The translations under genes and the position numbers were made by a program. The notes under the pieces were generated by a model. That model ran no database searches. It was given only the letters and a program-made list of their open reading frames with translations, and was not told where the DNA came from. From JBDRNO01 sp043811005 (GTDB lineage Bacteria > Bacteroidota > Bacteroidia > NORP154), in the NCBI GenBank assembly GCA_043811005.1, contig JBDRNO010000101.1, positions 1-44,116 of the forward strand: 44,116 bases of DNA, given 5' to 3'. Positions 6,990-16,390 of the stretch are shown one piece after another (within the stretch, counting starts at the first letter, position 1; each line of letters opens with the position of its first letter).

Positions 6990-8528
6990 ATGTTAGTCAA
7001 AACTTATGGCAGTGCTGTAGCAGGAATTGATGCAACTACCATCACTTTAGAAGTTAATGTTAGCCGTGGAGTAAATTTTTTTCTTGTCGGGCTTCCGGAT
7101 AGTGCGGTAAAGGAAAGCCAGCAAAGGATTGAAGCTGCACTAAAAAATGTCGGTTATAAGCTGCCGGGCAAAAAGATAGTGATAAATATGGCTCCTGCTG
7201 ACATACGAAAGGAAGGGGCTGCTTATGACCTACCTCTTGCAACCGGCATATTAGCAGCTTCCGAACAAATGAAGAGCGAAAATATTGGCGATTATGTAAT
7301 AATGGGAGAAATGTCATTAGATGGAGGGTTACAACCAATTAAGGGAGTACTGCCCATAGCCATACAAGCCAGGAAAGAAAAATTCAAAGGATTCATCCTT
7401 CCCAAGCATAATGCCCAGGAAGCGGCAATTGTTGACGACCTGGAAGTGTATGGTGTTGAAAACATCAGGGAAGTAATTGATTTTTTTAATGGTGATGCTA
7501 CATTAGAACAAACGATAGTAGATACACGGGAAGAATTTTATGCCAAGCTCAGCGAATCTGAATTTGATTTTGCGGATGTAAAAGGACAGGAGAACATTAA
7601 GAGGTCGCTTGAGATCGCTGCTGCCGGTGGTCACAATGTAATTCTGATAGGTCCTCCGGGTGCTGGAAAAACTATGCTAGCCAAGAGATTGCCAACCATA
7701 CTTCCCCCTCTTAATCTTCATGAAGCATTGGAAACCACTAAAATACATTCAGTTGTTGGCAAAATAGGAAGAGATACTTCTTTGATCGCAGCAAGGCCTT
7801 TTCGCTCACCTCACCACACTATCAGTGACGTTGCCCTGGTAGGAGGAGGCAGTTTTCCCCAACCGGGAGAGATATCACTCGCACATAACGGAGTGTTGTT
7901 TTTAGATGAATTACCTGAATTTAAGAGAACCGTGCTGGAAGTGATGCGTCAACCCATGGAAGACAGGGTAATTACTATTTCAAGGGCAAAATTTACTGTA
8001 GAATACCCTGCTAGTTTTATGCTTGTTGCCTCTATGAACCCATGCCCCTGCGGCTATTACAACCACCCGGAAAAAGAATGTGTATGTGCACCAGGCATAG
8101 TGCAAAAATACCTGAATAAGATATCGGGACCTTTGTTAGACAGGATTGATATACATGTGGAAGTAACGCCAGTGTCCTTTAGCGAATTGTCAGAAGAACA
8201 ACTGGCAGAACCAAGTGAAAAGATCAGGGAAAGGGTGGTTGCAGCTAGAGAGATACAGGAAAACAGGTATAAAGAACAGGATGGGATCTATTGTAATGCG
8301 CAGATGTCTAGCAAGAAGCTGAGGGAAATTTGCAAGATTGACCAAGCAGGGCAAACGCTGCTTAAAACCGCAATGGACCGGCTGGGATTGTCTGCAAGGG
8401 CTTATGACAGGATATTGAAAGTCTCCCGTACCATAGCCGATCTGGCGGGAAGTGAAGACATTAAAAACGAACATTTGGCAGAAGCCATACATTTCCGCAG
8501 TCTGGACAGGGATAATTGGGCGGGATAG
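6990..8528 (+). CDS. comM: ComM/YifB-family magnesium-chelatase-like AAA+ ATPase
   Basis: This 512-residue protein has the three-part order of the YifB/ComM family: an N-terminal ChlI domain (about 1-170, VNFFLVGLPDSAVKESQQRI), a Mg-chelatase-type AAA+ domain, and a C-terminal helical lid. Walker A GPPGAGKT begins at about residue 221, and Walker B is GVLFLDELPEF. The segment with four cysteines, CPCGYYNHPEKECVC, is the expected family metal-type motif. In Vibrio and Haemophilus, ComM is a branch-migration helicase that helps integrate transformed DNA; the same role here is inferred from the family. The length is normal. The next gene is convergent. Confidence 0.92.
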   Translation: MLVKTYGSAVAGIDATTITLEVNVSRGVNFFLVGLPDSAVKESQQRIEAALKNVGYKLPGKKIVINMAPADIRKEGAAYDLPLATGILAASEQMKSENIGDYVIMGEMSLDGGLQPIKGVLPIAIQARKEKFKGFILPKHNAQEAAIVDDLEVYGVENIREVIDFFNGDATLEQTIVDTREEFYAKLSESEFDFADVKGQENIKRSLEIAAAGGHNVILIGPPGAGKTMLAKRLPTILPPLNLHEALETTKIHSVVGKIGRDTSLIAARPFRSPHHTISDVALVGGGSFPQPGEISLAHNGVLFLDELPEFKRTVLEVMRQPMEDRVITISRAKFTVEYPASFMLVASMNPCPCGYYNHPEKECVCAPGIVQKYLNKISGPLLDRIDIHVEVTPVSFSELSEEQLAEPSEKIRERVVAAREIQENRYKEQDGIYCNAQMSSKKLREICKIDQAGQTLLKTAMDRLGLSARAYDRILKVSRTIADLAGSEDIKNEHLAEAIHFRSLDRDNWAG

Positions 8529-8731
8529 CAGCGTCATTACACTGTCAGGCGGGAATTGAACGCTTGTTATAAACATTGGGTGTTAATGCCATTAGCCCAC
8601 AAGTTGACAATAGGCAGTTGGCAATAGGCAGTTGGCAATAGGCAATAATGAAGAAGAAAGAATTTTAAATTGAGGTCATTGAAACGGATCCCAAATACAC
8701 GCCTGCTTAAAGGAAGCGGTCTCTTGAGTAT
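8529..8731. repeat. convergent intergenic region with a 14-bp tandem repeat
   Basis: Between the ends of the ComM-like gene (plus) and the subtilase gene (minus) lies a three-unit tandem repeat of 14 bp at 8603-8644: GTTGACAATAGGCA once and GTTGGCAATAGGCA twice. A related sequence sits at 6478-6505. No clear intrinsic terminator was seen for either gene. Confidence 0.7.
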
Positions 8732-10387
8732 CTATTTCCCTTTGATTTCTTTTTCGGCTAATTTCAATGCTTTATAAGCATTAACTACACCACCGGTACT
8801 CGAAAGAGTATGAAATTTTGTTTTCTTCCTTTTCTTAGATTTAGAACCAGGATAATATACCTTTAGTTTAGGATATAAAGTACAAGAGTTTAATATTATA
8901 TCTTTCAATTCCAATGCTGTTAACTCAGGATAGCAGGACAAAACCAAAGCGGCAACACCTGATACTACAGGACTAGAGAAACTAGTGCCATTTGCTATTA
9001 CATATTTATTTTCGGGAGATAATGAAAGTATATTGACACCTGGTGCAAATAAATCTACATTTTGTTTTCCGTAATTTGAAAAATTGCCACAAAATTTCTT
9101 ATTGTTTTGCGTTGAAGTAGCGCCAACATTTATCCAGTTCTTAGCCCTTGAACCATCATTGTATACATTTGTAGGATAAAAAGTAATAACATCAAGATCA
9201 GATCCATCATTACCTGAAGCATGAATTAGTAATACATTGTTTTCTTCTGCGTATTTAATTGCATCGTCTACGAATTGTTTTTGAGGCGAGAAGTCTTTCC
9301 CAAAACTCATGTTAATAATCCTGGCACCATTATCTACTGCGTATCGTATAGACAGAGCAACATCTTTGTCTCGTTCATCACCATCAGGAACAGTTCTGAG
9401 AACCATTATTTCCACATTCGAAGCAATCCCGTCAATACCAATATTATTTGATCTGTTTGCCGCGATTATACCTGCTACAAATGTTCCATGTTCAGATGTT
9501 GGTCCTTTGACATCATTGTTTCCATAGTTAATATCGTTTATATCTTCAGGATTATCAGAGATAATTTCTCTTGGATTAAAATCTATGTTGAAGTGTTTAT
9601 CTAAGTATACTCTGCAATGCTCTTTCTTTTTTTCTAATGATTTGCGGGAAAAACCTTGCTTATACTTAGTTGTAAGGTATTTTTTTGCGAGCTTAACATT
9701 TTTTTCGGAAGTTCCGATATCGTATACTTCTTCAGGAGTGAAATCAGTCTTTCCCAGGTGGTCTGAAATTACTTTTTCATAATAATCTACATTCTTTTCT
9801 AAGTCTTCAAAATTCTTATAAAGTGTTTTGTACTTTGCTAATTTTTCCTGGTAGTCTGATTTACACTTATTGTAAATCCTGAATTCTTCCTTTTTGTCAT
9901 CCGGAACTTCATCAATAGATAAATAACTTTGATAAAGTGGTTCAAGTTTCCTTAACATCCTGACTTGCTCTAAAGTTTCGTGTTTAATATTTTCTCCTTT
10001 GGCATTTCCAATAAAATTCCAACCATGAATATCATCAATATAACCATTTTTATCATCATCTTTCCCATTATCAGAAATTTCATCCCCGTTAATCCAAATT
10101 TTGCCTTTGATATCTTCATGTTCAATATCTACTCCCCCATCAATCACTGCAACTATAATTTTTTCTTTAGGTCTTTTATCGTTTAATAGCTCACTATAAG
10201 CACGATCAATACCTGTTCCTTGAATATTATTCAAATTCGGATCCATATTATACCAATTATGATAGGTTATGTCAAGTGAATCCAATGTTGAAACCGGGTT
10301 TGACTGTGGCAATGCGATTGCAAAATGCACTGTTGTTATAATCACTAAAAGTGAAATGGTTAAAATTGACGGAATTTTTTTTCTCAT
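8732..10387 (-). CDS. secreted S8 subtilisin-like serine protease
   Basis: This 551-residue exported protease has an N-terminal hydrophobic signal (about 8-26) and all three S8 catalytic residues: Asp83 in VAVIDGG, His300 in EHGTFVAG and Ser469 in NGTSFSSP. The oxyanion Asn393 is in HASGNDG. Subtilases usually have about 35-60 residues between Asp and His; here there are about 216. The extra part (about 130-295) is highly charged and helical-looking, with many Lys and Glu. There is no T9SS C-terminal domain; the protein ends soon after the catalytic domain in a basic KSKKRKKTK segment and a short helix. It is probably periplasmic or secreted. The substrate is unknown. Confidence 0.88.
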   Translation of the reverse strand: MRKKIPSILTISLLVIITTVHFAIALPQSNPVSTLDSLDITYHNWYNMDPNLNNIQGTGIDRAYSELLNDKRPKEKIIVAVIDGGVDIEHEDIKGKIWINGDEISDNGKDDDKNGYIDDIHGWNFIGNAKGENIKHETLEQVRMLRKLEPLYQSYLSIDEVPDDKKEEFRIYNKCKSDYQEKLAKYKTLYKNFEDLEKNVDYYEKVISDHLGKTDFTPEEVYDIGTSEKNVKLAKKYLTTKYKQGFSRKSLEKKKEHCRVYLDKHFNIDFNPREIISDNPEDINDINYGNNDVKGPTSEHGTFVAGIIAANRSNNIGIDGIASNVEIMVLRTVPDGDERDKDVALSIRYAVDNGARIINMSFGKDFSPQKQFVDDAIKYAEENNVLLIHASGNDGSDLDVITFYPTNVYNDGSRAKNWINVGATSTQNNKKFCGNFSNYGKQNVDLFAPGVNILSLSPENKYVIANGTSFSSPVVSGVAALVLSCYPELTALELKDIILNSCTLYPKLKVYYPGSKSKKRKKTKFHTLSSTGGVVNAYKALKLAEKEIKGK

Positions 10388-10468
10388 TTGATTGTCTATT
10401 TTATACTAAATGAACATGAGCTTGTAATAAATATATAGAAATTTCAAAAGCGTGAAACTTTAGTTACC

Positions 10469-13400
10469 CTAACTCCCATGACAATGCTTATGCTTTTTCC
10501 CGCTGCCGCAGGGACATGGCTCGTTTCTTCCCACTTTCTTTTCTACCCTGACTGGTTGTACCCTTTGCTGTGGTTGCTGTCCGGGTGACGTTTGGGATTC
10601 TTGCTGGCCGGGATGTCTTGCCTGCACCACTTCGGGCAGGTCTGCCCTGCCTGTAGTAACATTGCTGTAATCTGTCCTGCGCGGCCCTGCTGCTTGCTGA
10701 ACAACTTCACGCCCATCACCTTCCTTTACGGGTAAGCTGCCTTTAAATAAAAACGAGACAATATCCCTGTTAAATTTTTGCATCATTTGCCTGAACAGCC
10801 CGAACGATTCCAACTTATATACAAGCAAGGGGTCTTTTTGCTCATAAACTGCTTGCTGAACCGATTGTCGAAGGTCATCCATCTCGCGGAGGTGTTCTTT
10901 CCATGCTTCGTCAATTATTGCCAGTGTAATATTTTTCTCAAATGCCTTTACTAGCTCTTTTCCTTGTGATTCATAAGATTTCTTTAAATTAGCAAGCACC
11001 TGTAGTGTTTTCTTGCCATCAGTAAAAGGTACGACAATATTTTCATAAGCGGCAGACTGTGTTTCATAAACATTCTTAATAACAGGATATGCCTTTTCGG
11101 CAATTAGTTCTGTCTTTTGCCTGTATTTATTTGAAGCTGATTCGAATAATTTCTCTTTTATTTCTTCCTGGCTTTCCCTGAAAAATTCTTCTTCAGTCAC
11201 AGGAGATTCAATAGATAATATCCTGATCAGCTCTATTTTAAATCCCTCAAAATCTCTCAGTTCCTGGTAATCATCAACAATTGTTTCACACACGTCAAAC
11301 ATCATATTTGCAATATCAACGGATAGGCGTTCACCATATAGTGCATGTCTTCTTTTTGTGTAAACGACCTCTCTCTGGTGGTTCATAACATCATCGTATT
11401 CCAGCAATCTCTTGCGAATGCCAAAGTTATTTTCTTCCACTTTTTTTTGCGCCCGTTCGATTGATTTTGTGATCATGGAATGCTGAATGACCTCTCCTTC
11501 TTCAATGCCCATTCTATCCATCAGCTTGGCAATTCTGTCAGAGCCGAATAAACGCATCAGGTTATCTTCGAGGGAGACATAAAACTGTGAAGAGCCGGGG
11601 TCGCCCTGTCGTCCTGCCCGTCCTCTCAATTGCCTGTCAACCCTCCTGGATTCGTGTCTTTCAGTACCTATAATAGCCAACCCTCCGGCTTTCACAACTC
11701 CCTCCCTGAGTTTAATGTCAGTACCCCTGCCAGCCATATTGGTTGCAATAGTTACGGAACTGGCAACTCCTGCCTCTGCAACGATATCTGCTTCACGCTG
11801 ATGGAGCTTGGCATTCAATACGTTGTGTTTAATACCCCGCATTTTAAGCATACGGCTCAACAACTCTGAAACTTCAACCGATGTTGTCCCCACCAACATC
11901 GGTCTACCCGCTTTAGTGAGATCAACAATCTCTTCAATAACAGCACTGTACTTTTCTCTCACGGTCTTGTAAACCAGATCATTCCTGTCATCCCTTATCA
12001 CGGGATCGTTTGTTGGAATAACCACTACATCTAATTTATAAATATCCCAAAGTTCACCAGCTTCGGTCTCGGCAGTTCCGGTCATGCCGGCAAGCTTGTG
12101 ATACATCCTGAAATAATTCTGAAGGGTGACGGTTGCATAAGTTTGTGTTGCCGCTTCCACTTTAACATTTTCCTTAGCTTCAATGGCTTGATGAAGACCG
12201 TCCGAATACCTTCTGCCTTCCATGATACGCCCTGTTTGCTCATCCACGATCTTTATCTTACCGTCCATGATCACATATTCTACATCATTTTCGAACAGGG
12301 TATAAGCTTTAATAAGCTGATTTATGGTATGGATCCGTTCTCCTTTGACAGAAAAGTCCCGCATGAGTTCATCCTTCCTTGCTATCTGTTCTTTGGTAGA
12401 CAACCCGGATTTTTCTATTTCTGCTATTTCACCCCCTACATCCGGCAAAACAAAGAACCCTGAATCATCGCTTGAATCAGTGATCAGGTCAATACCTTTT
12501 TCAGAAAGTTCAATGGTGTTATTTTTTTCGTCAATAACAAAGAACAGCTCGGCATCAACCTTATGCATTTCCTTGGATTGGTCCTGCATATAAAAATTCT
12601 CCGTTTTCAACAGTCGTGCTTTTACGCCTTCCTCACTTAAAAATTTAATAAGCGCTTTATTTTTTGGCAGTCCTCTGAACGCTCTAAGTAAAGCCATCCC
12701 GCCATCCTTATCATTATTGTCTGCAATCAGTTTTTTTGCATCTGCCAAAGCAGTAGTGACATATTTTTTTTGAGCAGCAAGTAATTTTTCAACCTTTGGT
12801 TTTAACTCATGAAATTCATGCCTGTCGCCACGAGGCGTTGGACCGGAAATGATGAGCGGGGTTCTTGCATCATCAATCAAGACAGAGTCAACCTCGTCAA
12901 CTATTGAATAATTATGTTTTCTCTGAACCAAACCCTCAATACTGCTTGCCATATTATCCCGAAGGTAATCAAAGCCAAATTCGTTGTTTGTTCCGAAAGT
13001 TATATCGGCTGCGTAAGCATTTCGCCTTGCTTCTGAATTGGGGTCGTGCTTGTCAATACAATCTACTTTTAATCCATGGAACTGATATATTGGTCCCATC
13101 CATTCAGAATCGCGCTTAGCGAGGTAATCATTAACCGTAACAATATGCACACCTTTCCCGGCAAGGGCATTCAAATAAACGGGCAGGGTTGCGACCAATG
13201 TTTTTCCTTCACCGGTTGCCATCTCTGCGATCTTACCCTTGTGAAGTATAACACCGCCAATTAATTGAACATCGTAATGTACCATATCCCACGTGATCAT
13301 GTTCCCTCCTGCAATCCAGCTATTGCTGTATACGGCTTTATCCCCTTTTATTTCTATATTTTCAAATGTTACAGCAAGGTCTTTGTCCTCATCTGAGGCG

Positions 13401-13807
13401 GTAACTTCTATTGTTTCGTTCTCTTTAAACCGCCTGGTGGTTTCTTTTACAATTGCAAAAGCTTCGGGGAGTATCTCATCGAGGATCTCTTCTGTTTTCG
13501 TGTTTATTGCCTTCTCTAATTGATCAATTTTGTCGTAGATCTTTTCCTTTTCATTAACTTCAATCTCTGGATTGGCTTCAATTTTATCTTTTAATTCCTG
13601 TATTTCCTTTTTTTCATCATTAAGATATTCAGAAACCCGTTTCTTTAATTCAGGTGTTCTTGCCCTTAAACCGTCATTACTCAATTCCTTGACCGAATCA
13701 TACGCTTCGTGAATTTTGTCAATGACGGGCATGATCTCTTTAATGTCTCTTTCGGATTTTTTTCCGAATAACTTGAATAAACTTGAAATGATATCTTGTA
13801 CGTCCAT
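10469..13807 (-). CDS. secA: preprotein translocase ATPase SecA
   Basis: SecA drives unfolded preproteins through SecYEG. At 1112 residues it is longer than the E. coli protein (about 900), as is usual in Bacteroidota. Much of the extra length lies before the nucleotide site, in a charged helical stretch of about residues 55-130. Walker A MATGEGKT is at 196-203, the DEAD-type motif is DEVDSVLIDDARTPLIISGP, and helicase motif VI is QLRGRAGRQGDPGSS. The C-terminal linker is rich in Gln and Pro and ends in the metal-binding CPCGSGKKHKHC. The linker includes a 14-base GGGCAG..CTGCCC palindrome at 10634-10647. A good promoter lies just upstream (13829-13860). Confidence 0.97.
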   Translation of the reverse strand: MDVQDIISSLFKLFGKKSERDIKEIMPVIDKIHEAYDSVKELSNDGLRARTPELKKRVSEYLNDEKKEIQELKDKIEANPEIEVNEKEKIYDKIDQLEKAINTKTEEILDEILPEAFAIVKETTRRFKENETIEVTASDEDKDLAVTFENIEIKGDKAVYSNSWIAGGNMITWDMVHYDVQLIGGVILHKGKIAEMATGEGKTLVATLPVYLNALAGKGVHIVTVNDYLAKRDSEWMGPIYQFHGLKVDCIDKHDPNSEARRNAYAADITFGTNNEFGFDYLRDNMASSIEGLVQRKHNYSIVDEVDSVLIDDARTPLIISGPTPRGDRHEFHELKPKVEKLLAAQKKYVTTALADAKKLIADNNDKDGGMALLRAFRGLPKNKALIKFLSEEGVKARLLKTENFYMQDQSKEMHKVDAELFFVIDEKNNTIELSEKGIDLITDSSDDSGFFVLPDVGGEIAEIEKSGLSTKEQIARKDELMRDFSVKGERIHTINQLIKAYTLFENDVEYVIMDGKIKIVDEQTGRIMEGRRYSDGLHQAIEAKENVKVEAATQTYATVTLQNYFRMYHKLAGMTGTAETEAGELWDIYKLDVVVIPTNDPVIRDDRNDLVYKTVREKYSAVIEEIVDLTKAGRPMLVGTTSVEVSELLSRMLKMRGIKHNVLNAKLHQREADIVAEAGVASSVTIATNMAGRGTDIKLREGVVKAGGLAIIGTERHESRRVDRQLRGRAGRQGDPGSSQFYVSLEDNLMRLFGSDRIAKLMDRMGIEEGEVIQHSMITKSIERAQKKVEENNFGIRKRLLEYDDVMNHQREVVYTKRRHALYGERLSVDIANMMFDVCETIVDDYQELRDFEGFKIELIRILSIESPVTEEEFFRESQEEIKEKLFESASNKYRQKTELIAEKAYPVIKNVYETQSAAYENIVVPFTDGKKTLQVLANLKKSYESQGKELVKAFEKNITLAIIDEAWKEHLREMDDLRQSVQQAVYEQKDPLLVYKLESFGLFRQMMQKFNRDIVSFLFKGSLPVKEGDGREVVQQAAGPRRTDYSNVTTGRADLPEVVQARHPGQQESQTSPGQQPQQRVQPVRVEKKVGRNEPCPCGSGKKHKHCHGS

Positions 13808-14167
13808 TTGCAGTTATATTTATAAATACAAAAATAACTTAAAGGACATAGCTACGCAAATTTATTAAAAAGGAATATATTAAAAACTTAAATAGTTATC
13901 TCAATATACTTATCTGTTATTTACACGCTATGTCCTTGTTATTCGTTATTTGTTATTGGTTATTAGTTTAAAAAAACGTATCTATGATCCATTATAGAAT
14001 ATGTAGCAGGAAGAATTACTTTTCAGCCAGAGCTGTATCCGCCTAGGCGGAAAAACAAATTTTCTCCCGCTACTGGGATGCTTATTTGAAGTGGCATGCA
14101 GGATATACCAGAAAAGTTGTTAATAAAAATGTGAATAAAAAAAATAAAAAATGATGGTACAATAAAA
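13808..14167. repeat. intergenic region upstream of secA: paired boxes and a 14-bp palindrome
   Basis: The region holds AAGGACATAGC (13842-13852) and its inverted partner GCTATGTCCTT (about 13927-13937), about 75 bases apart. The first belongs to a full 5' box (13846-13870). The perfect palindrome TCCGCCTAGGCGGA is at 14038-14051. An open minus-strand frame over 14023-14223 has no family resemblance and overlaps the real gene at 14168, so it was not called. Confidence 0.6.
13829..13860 (-). promoter_or_regulatory. predicted secA promoter
   Basis: Read on the minus strand: TTTG (13860-13857), 20 bases, then TATTTTTG (13836-13829). This fits the Bacteroidota -33/-7 consensus TTTG...TAnnTTTG. 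The -7 element ends about 21 bases before the secA start codon. The -33 element falls within a copy of the ACATAGCT..TTTATTAAAA box that runs on the opposite strand. Confidence 0.6.
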
Positions 14168-14911
14168 TTAGTAATAATAATACTCATCAGGAACCCTCTT
14201 ATAAAAAGGAATAACCCAGCCAATTTTTATTCCCGAAAGAATATCAAATCGTTTTGTTTCGTCCTTTTCCATTGCTTCAAAATTATAGCTTCTCCTGTTT
14301 TGTGTCCATGCTTGTGTAAATTCAAATCCTATAAAAAGATTGATCATGCGTTTGTTACCCATATATAAATATCCTATAAATTCACTAAGTGCAAAGCCAT
14401 TGGTAAGACGGTCATATCCCTTTTTATAATCGTCATTGAGCTGCGGGGCATGGGTCTCAATTCGAATTTTATGTTGTAATAATCCTGCACTGCCAATAAT
14501 AGCTAAACCTGAATTTCGATTCGGACCTATGAAAGAAAATAATTTCCCTAATTTGAAAGAAGTTAATAAGCCTCTTTCAAGAAAATTTATTTCTGCATAA
14601 CCGCCATCTTCATCAATTATCTCTCCTTTTTCGGTTGATATACCATCCAATATTCCTCCTTCTTTAACGTTATTGCCGAAGAGAAAATTCCCATCAATGC
14701 CGAAAATCCAGTTATTGTTGGTTTTGATCGAGAATGCTGCCCCCACGCTTGAATTATCACCAAAGCGATTAACCAAATCACCCCCCGGGAAATGATAGGC
14801 GTAAGTGGCACTTATCATAGGCACGATAGCTGTAGAATCAATATTTATTTGAGCATTGGCAGAAAGAAGGACCAATGCGGGAAGAGGAAAAATGAATATA
14901 ATTTTTTTCAT
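14168..14911 (-). CDS. predicted outer-membrane beta-barrel protein, unknown function
   Basis: The product is about 247 residues with a signal peptide (MKKIIFIFPLPALVLLSANAQ) and a mature part made of alternating strands. These include PMISATYAYHFPGGDL, NNWIFGIDGNFLFGN, GLLTSFKLGKLFSF, FIGYLYMGNKRMINLFIGFEFTQAW and an end strand SGIKIGWVIPFYKR. This is typical of small Bacteroidota outer-membrane beta proteins. An ATG two codons upstream (14917) is also possible. 14911 was preferred because the peptide then begins MKK and because the -7-like element at 14935-14928 leaves very little leader for 14917. No function is recognised; it stands alone between secA and the divergent polysaccharide genes. 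Confidence 0.7.
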   Translation of the reverse strand: MKKIIFIFPLPALVLLSANAQINIDSTAIVPMISATYAYHFPGGDLVNRFGDNSSVGAAFSIKTNNNWIFGIDGNFLFGNNVKEGGILDGISTEKGEIIDEDGGYAEINFLERGLLTSFKLGKLFSFIGPNRNSGLAIIGSAGLLQHKIRIETHAPQLNDDYKKGYDRLTNGFALSEFIGYLYMGNKRMINLFIGFEFTQAWTQNRRSYNFEAMEKDETKRFDILSGIKIGWVIPFYKRVPDEYYYY

Positions 14912-14917
14912 ATACAT

Positions 14918-15226
14918 AAAATTCTTTCAAAGATAAGTCTTTTTATATTTATAGGTGCTTGGAAATTCATCTTCCCGTTGGTGGACATGCTTGCCCTGCC
15001 TTGCCCTGTTGCATAACAGGGTTGCATAACAGGGTTGCATAACAGGATTGGATAACGGGATTAACGATAATTTTGTCATGTAAATTATATAATTGGCCTA
15101 ATTTATTAAGCAAGATATTTCCCCGGGTATATTTTTTTTAATACATAACTTGTAAAAACTTAGTCTCTTATTGCAATAATTATCTATATTCGCACTCATT
15201 TCTAAACATTAAATCTTGTTAATAAT
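14918..15226. repeat. divergent intergenic region with a 13-bp tandem repeat
   Basis: Four 13-bp units lie head to tail at 15009-15060: TTGCATAACAGGG twice, then TTGCATAACAGGA and TTGGATAACGGGA. The units degrade toward the right. A TATATTCG at 15185-15192 resembles a -7 element for the plus-strand aminotransferase gene, but no -33 partner is at the right distance. Nothing else was recognised in these 309 bases. Confidence 0.75.
14928..14935 (-). promoter_or_regulatory. -7-like element upstream of the 14168 gene
   Basis: Read on the minus strand, TATCTTTG matches TAnnTTTG exactly and ends 16 bases before the preferred start at 14911. No TTG was found at the expected distance upstream, so only half of a promoter is supported. 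Confidence 0.35.
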
Positions 15227-16384
15227 ATGAAAAAAATACAGATGGTTGACCTTCTTGGACAGTATGAAATGATCCGGGAAGAAATTGATAAAGCAATAAC
15301 GAACGTATTAAGGTCTTCAGCATATATCAGAGGTCCTGAGGTAAAAGCATTCCAGTCTGAATTGGAGCAATATCTTGGGGTTAAGCATGTGATACCATGT
15401 GGCAATGGAACCGATGCCCTTCAAATCGCTTTGATGTCATTAGATCTTGAACATGGGGATGAGGTAATCACTACAAGTTTTACGTTCATAGCGACCGCTG
15501 AGGTCATTGCGCTTTTGGGATTAAAACCGGTGTTCGTAGATATCAGTGCTGACACCTTTAATATTGATGCAAGTGCAATAGAAAAAGCCATAACCAATAA
15601 AACCAAAGCCATACTTCCTGTTCATTTGTATGGACAATGTACGGATATGGAGTCAATATTAGCTATTGCTGAAAAACACAACCTTTATGTTATTGAAGAT
15701 ACGGCACAAGCCCTCGGAGCAGAATATAAATTTAATGACGGAACCGTTAAAAAATCCGGAACGATGGGGACCATCGGTTGCACCTCATTCTTCCCTTCAA
15801 AAAACCTGGGGTGTTATGGAGATGGCGGGGCGATATTTACCAATAATGACCAGCTTGCCGAAAAATTAAAAATGATAGCAAATCACGGGCAAAGAGTTCG
15901 TTACTATCACGACATAATAGGAGTTAATTCACGGTTAGACAGCATTCAGGCGGCAGTGCTGAGAGTGAAATTGAAGCACCTTGATGATTATGCAAAAGCC
16001 AGAAACCAGGCAGCACAATATTATGATAAAGCATTCGGAGAAACAGATGGCTTGACAGTTCCATTCAGGTCTCCAAAATCAACCCACGTATTTCATCAAT
16101 ATACTTTAAAAACAAATGGCATTGACAGGGATGGTTTACAGGACTATCTGAAATCAAAAGAGATTCCTGCAATGATATATTATCCCGTACCATTGCATTT
16201 GCAAAAGGCATTCAACCAGACCGGTGCGTCCGCCAGCCGGCTGACCACATCTGACTCCAGCGAAAAGTTACCCATAACAGAACAATTGAGTAAAAGTGTG
16301 ATCTCGCTGCCAATACACACTGAGATGGATGAAGAACAATTAGAATATATCACAAATTCTGTGCTTGAATATGTTAAAAACTAA
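15227..16384 (+). CDS. DegT/DnrJ/EryC1/StrS sugar aminotransferase, WbpE-like
   Basis: A PLP-dependent aminotransferase of nucleotide sugars, 385 residues. The PLP lysine is Lys192 in FFPSKNLGCYGDGG; other family segments are CGNGTDALQIAL, TSFTFIATAEVI, DTAQALGA and NSRLDSIQAAVL. The genes at 19218, 19833 and 21109 correspond to WbpD, WbpB and WbpA/TviB steps. This enzyme would therefore make UDP-2-acetamido-3-amino-glucuronate from the 3-keto intermediate (inferred from context and family). Near the C-terminus, residues about 333-346 (ASASRLTTSDSSEK) form an unusual segment between the conserved FNQ and LPITEQLSKSVISLPIH. It is encoded by a palindromic GC-rich sequence and is absent from the family pattern as I recall it. 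Confidence 0.85.
   Translation: MKKIQMVDLLGQYEMIREEIDKAITNVLRSSAYIRGPEVKAFQSELEQYLGVKHVIPCGNGTDALQIALMSLDLEHGDEVITTSFTFIATAEVIALLGLKPVFVDISADTFNIDASAIEKAITNKTKAILPVHLYGQCTDMESILAIAEKHNLYVIEDTAQALGAEYKFNDGTVKKSGTMGTIGCTSFFPSKNLGCYGDGGAIFTNNDQLAEKLKMIANHGQRVRYYHDIIGVNSRLDSIQAAVLRVKLKHLDDYAKARNQAAQYYDKAFGETDGLTVPFRSPKSTHVFHQYTLKTNGIDRDGLQDYLKSKEIPAMIYYPVPLHLQKAFNQTGASASRLTTSDSSEKLPITEQLSKSVISLPIHTEMDEEQLEYITNSVLEYVKN
16228..16245 (+). repeat. palindromic sequence inside the aminotransferase gene
   Basis: GTCCGCCAGCCGGCTGAC has a perfect 10-bp core palindrome, CAGCCGGCTG (16234-16243). It shares TCCGCCAG with the 16-bp palindrome TCCGCCAGCTGGCGGA seen five times (once as a one-base variant) between genes. 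It lies in frame and encodes part of the extra segment ASASRLT. Confidence 0.6.
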
Positions 16385-16390
16385 CAAAGA

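Noticed and set aside
10634..10647. In-frame palindrome in the secA C-terminal linker as a mobile insertion
   Set aside because: GGGCAG..CTGCCC is short and lies in a linker that varies in length between species. There is no second copy or empty site to compare.
14023..14223. 66-residue minus-strand hydrophobic frame
   Set aside because: It overlaps the 3' end of the real gene at 14168, contains an intergenic palindrome and has no family pattern or start signal.
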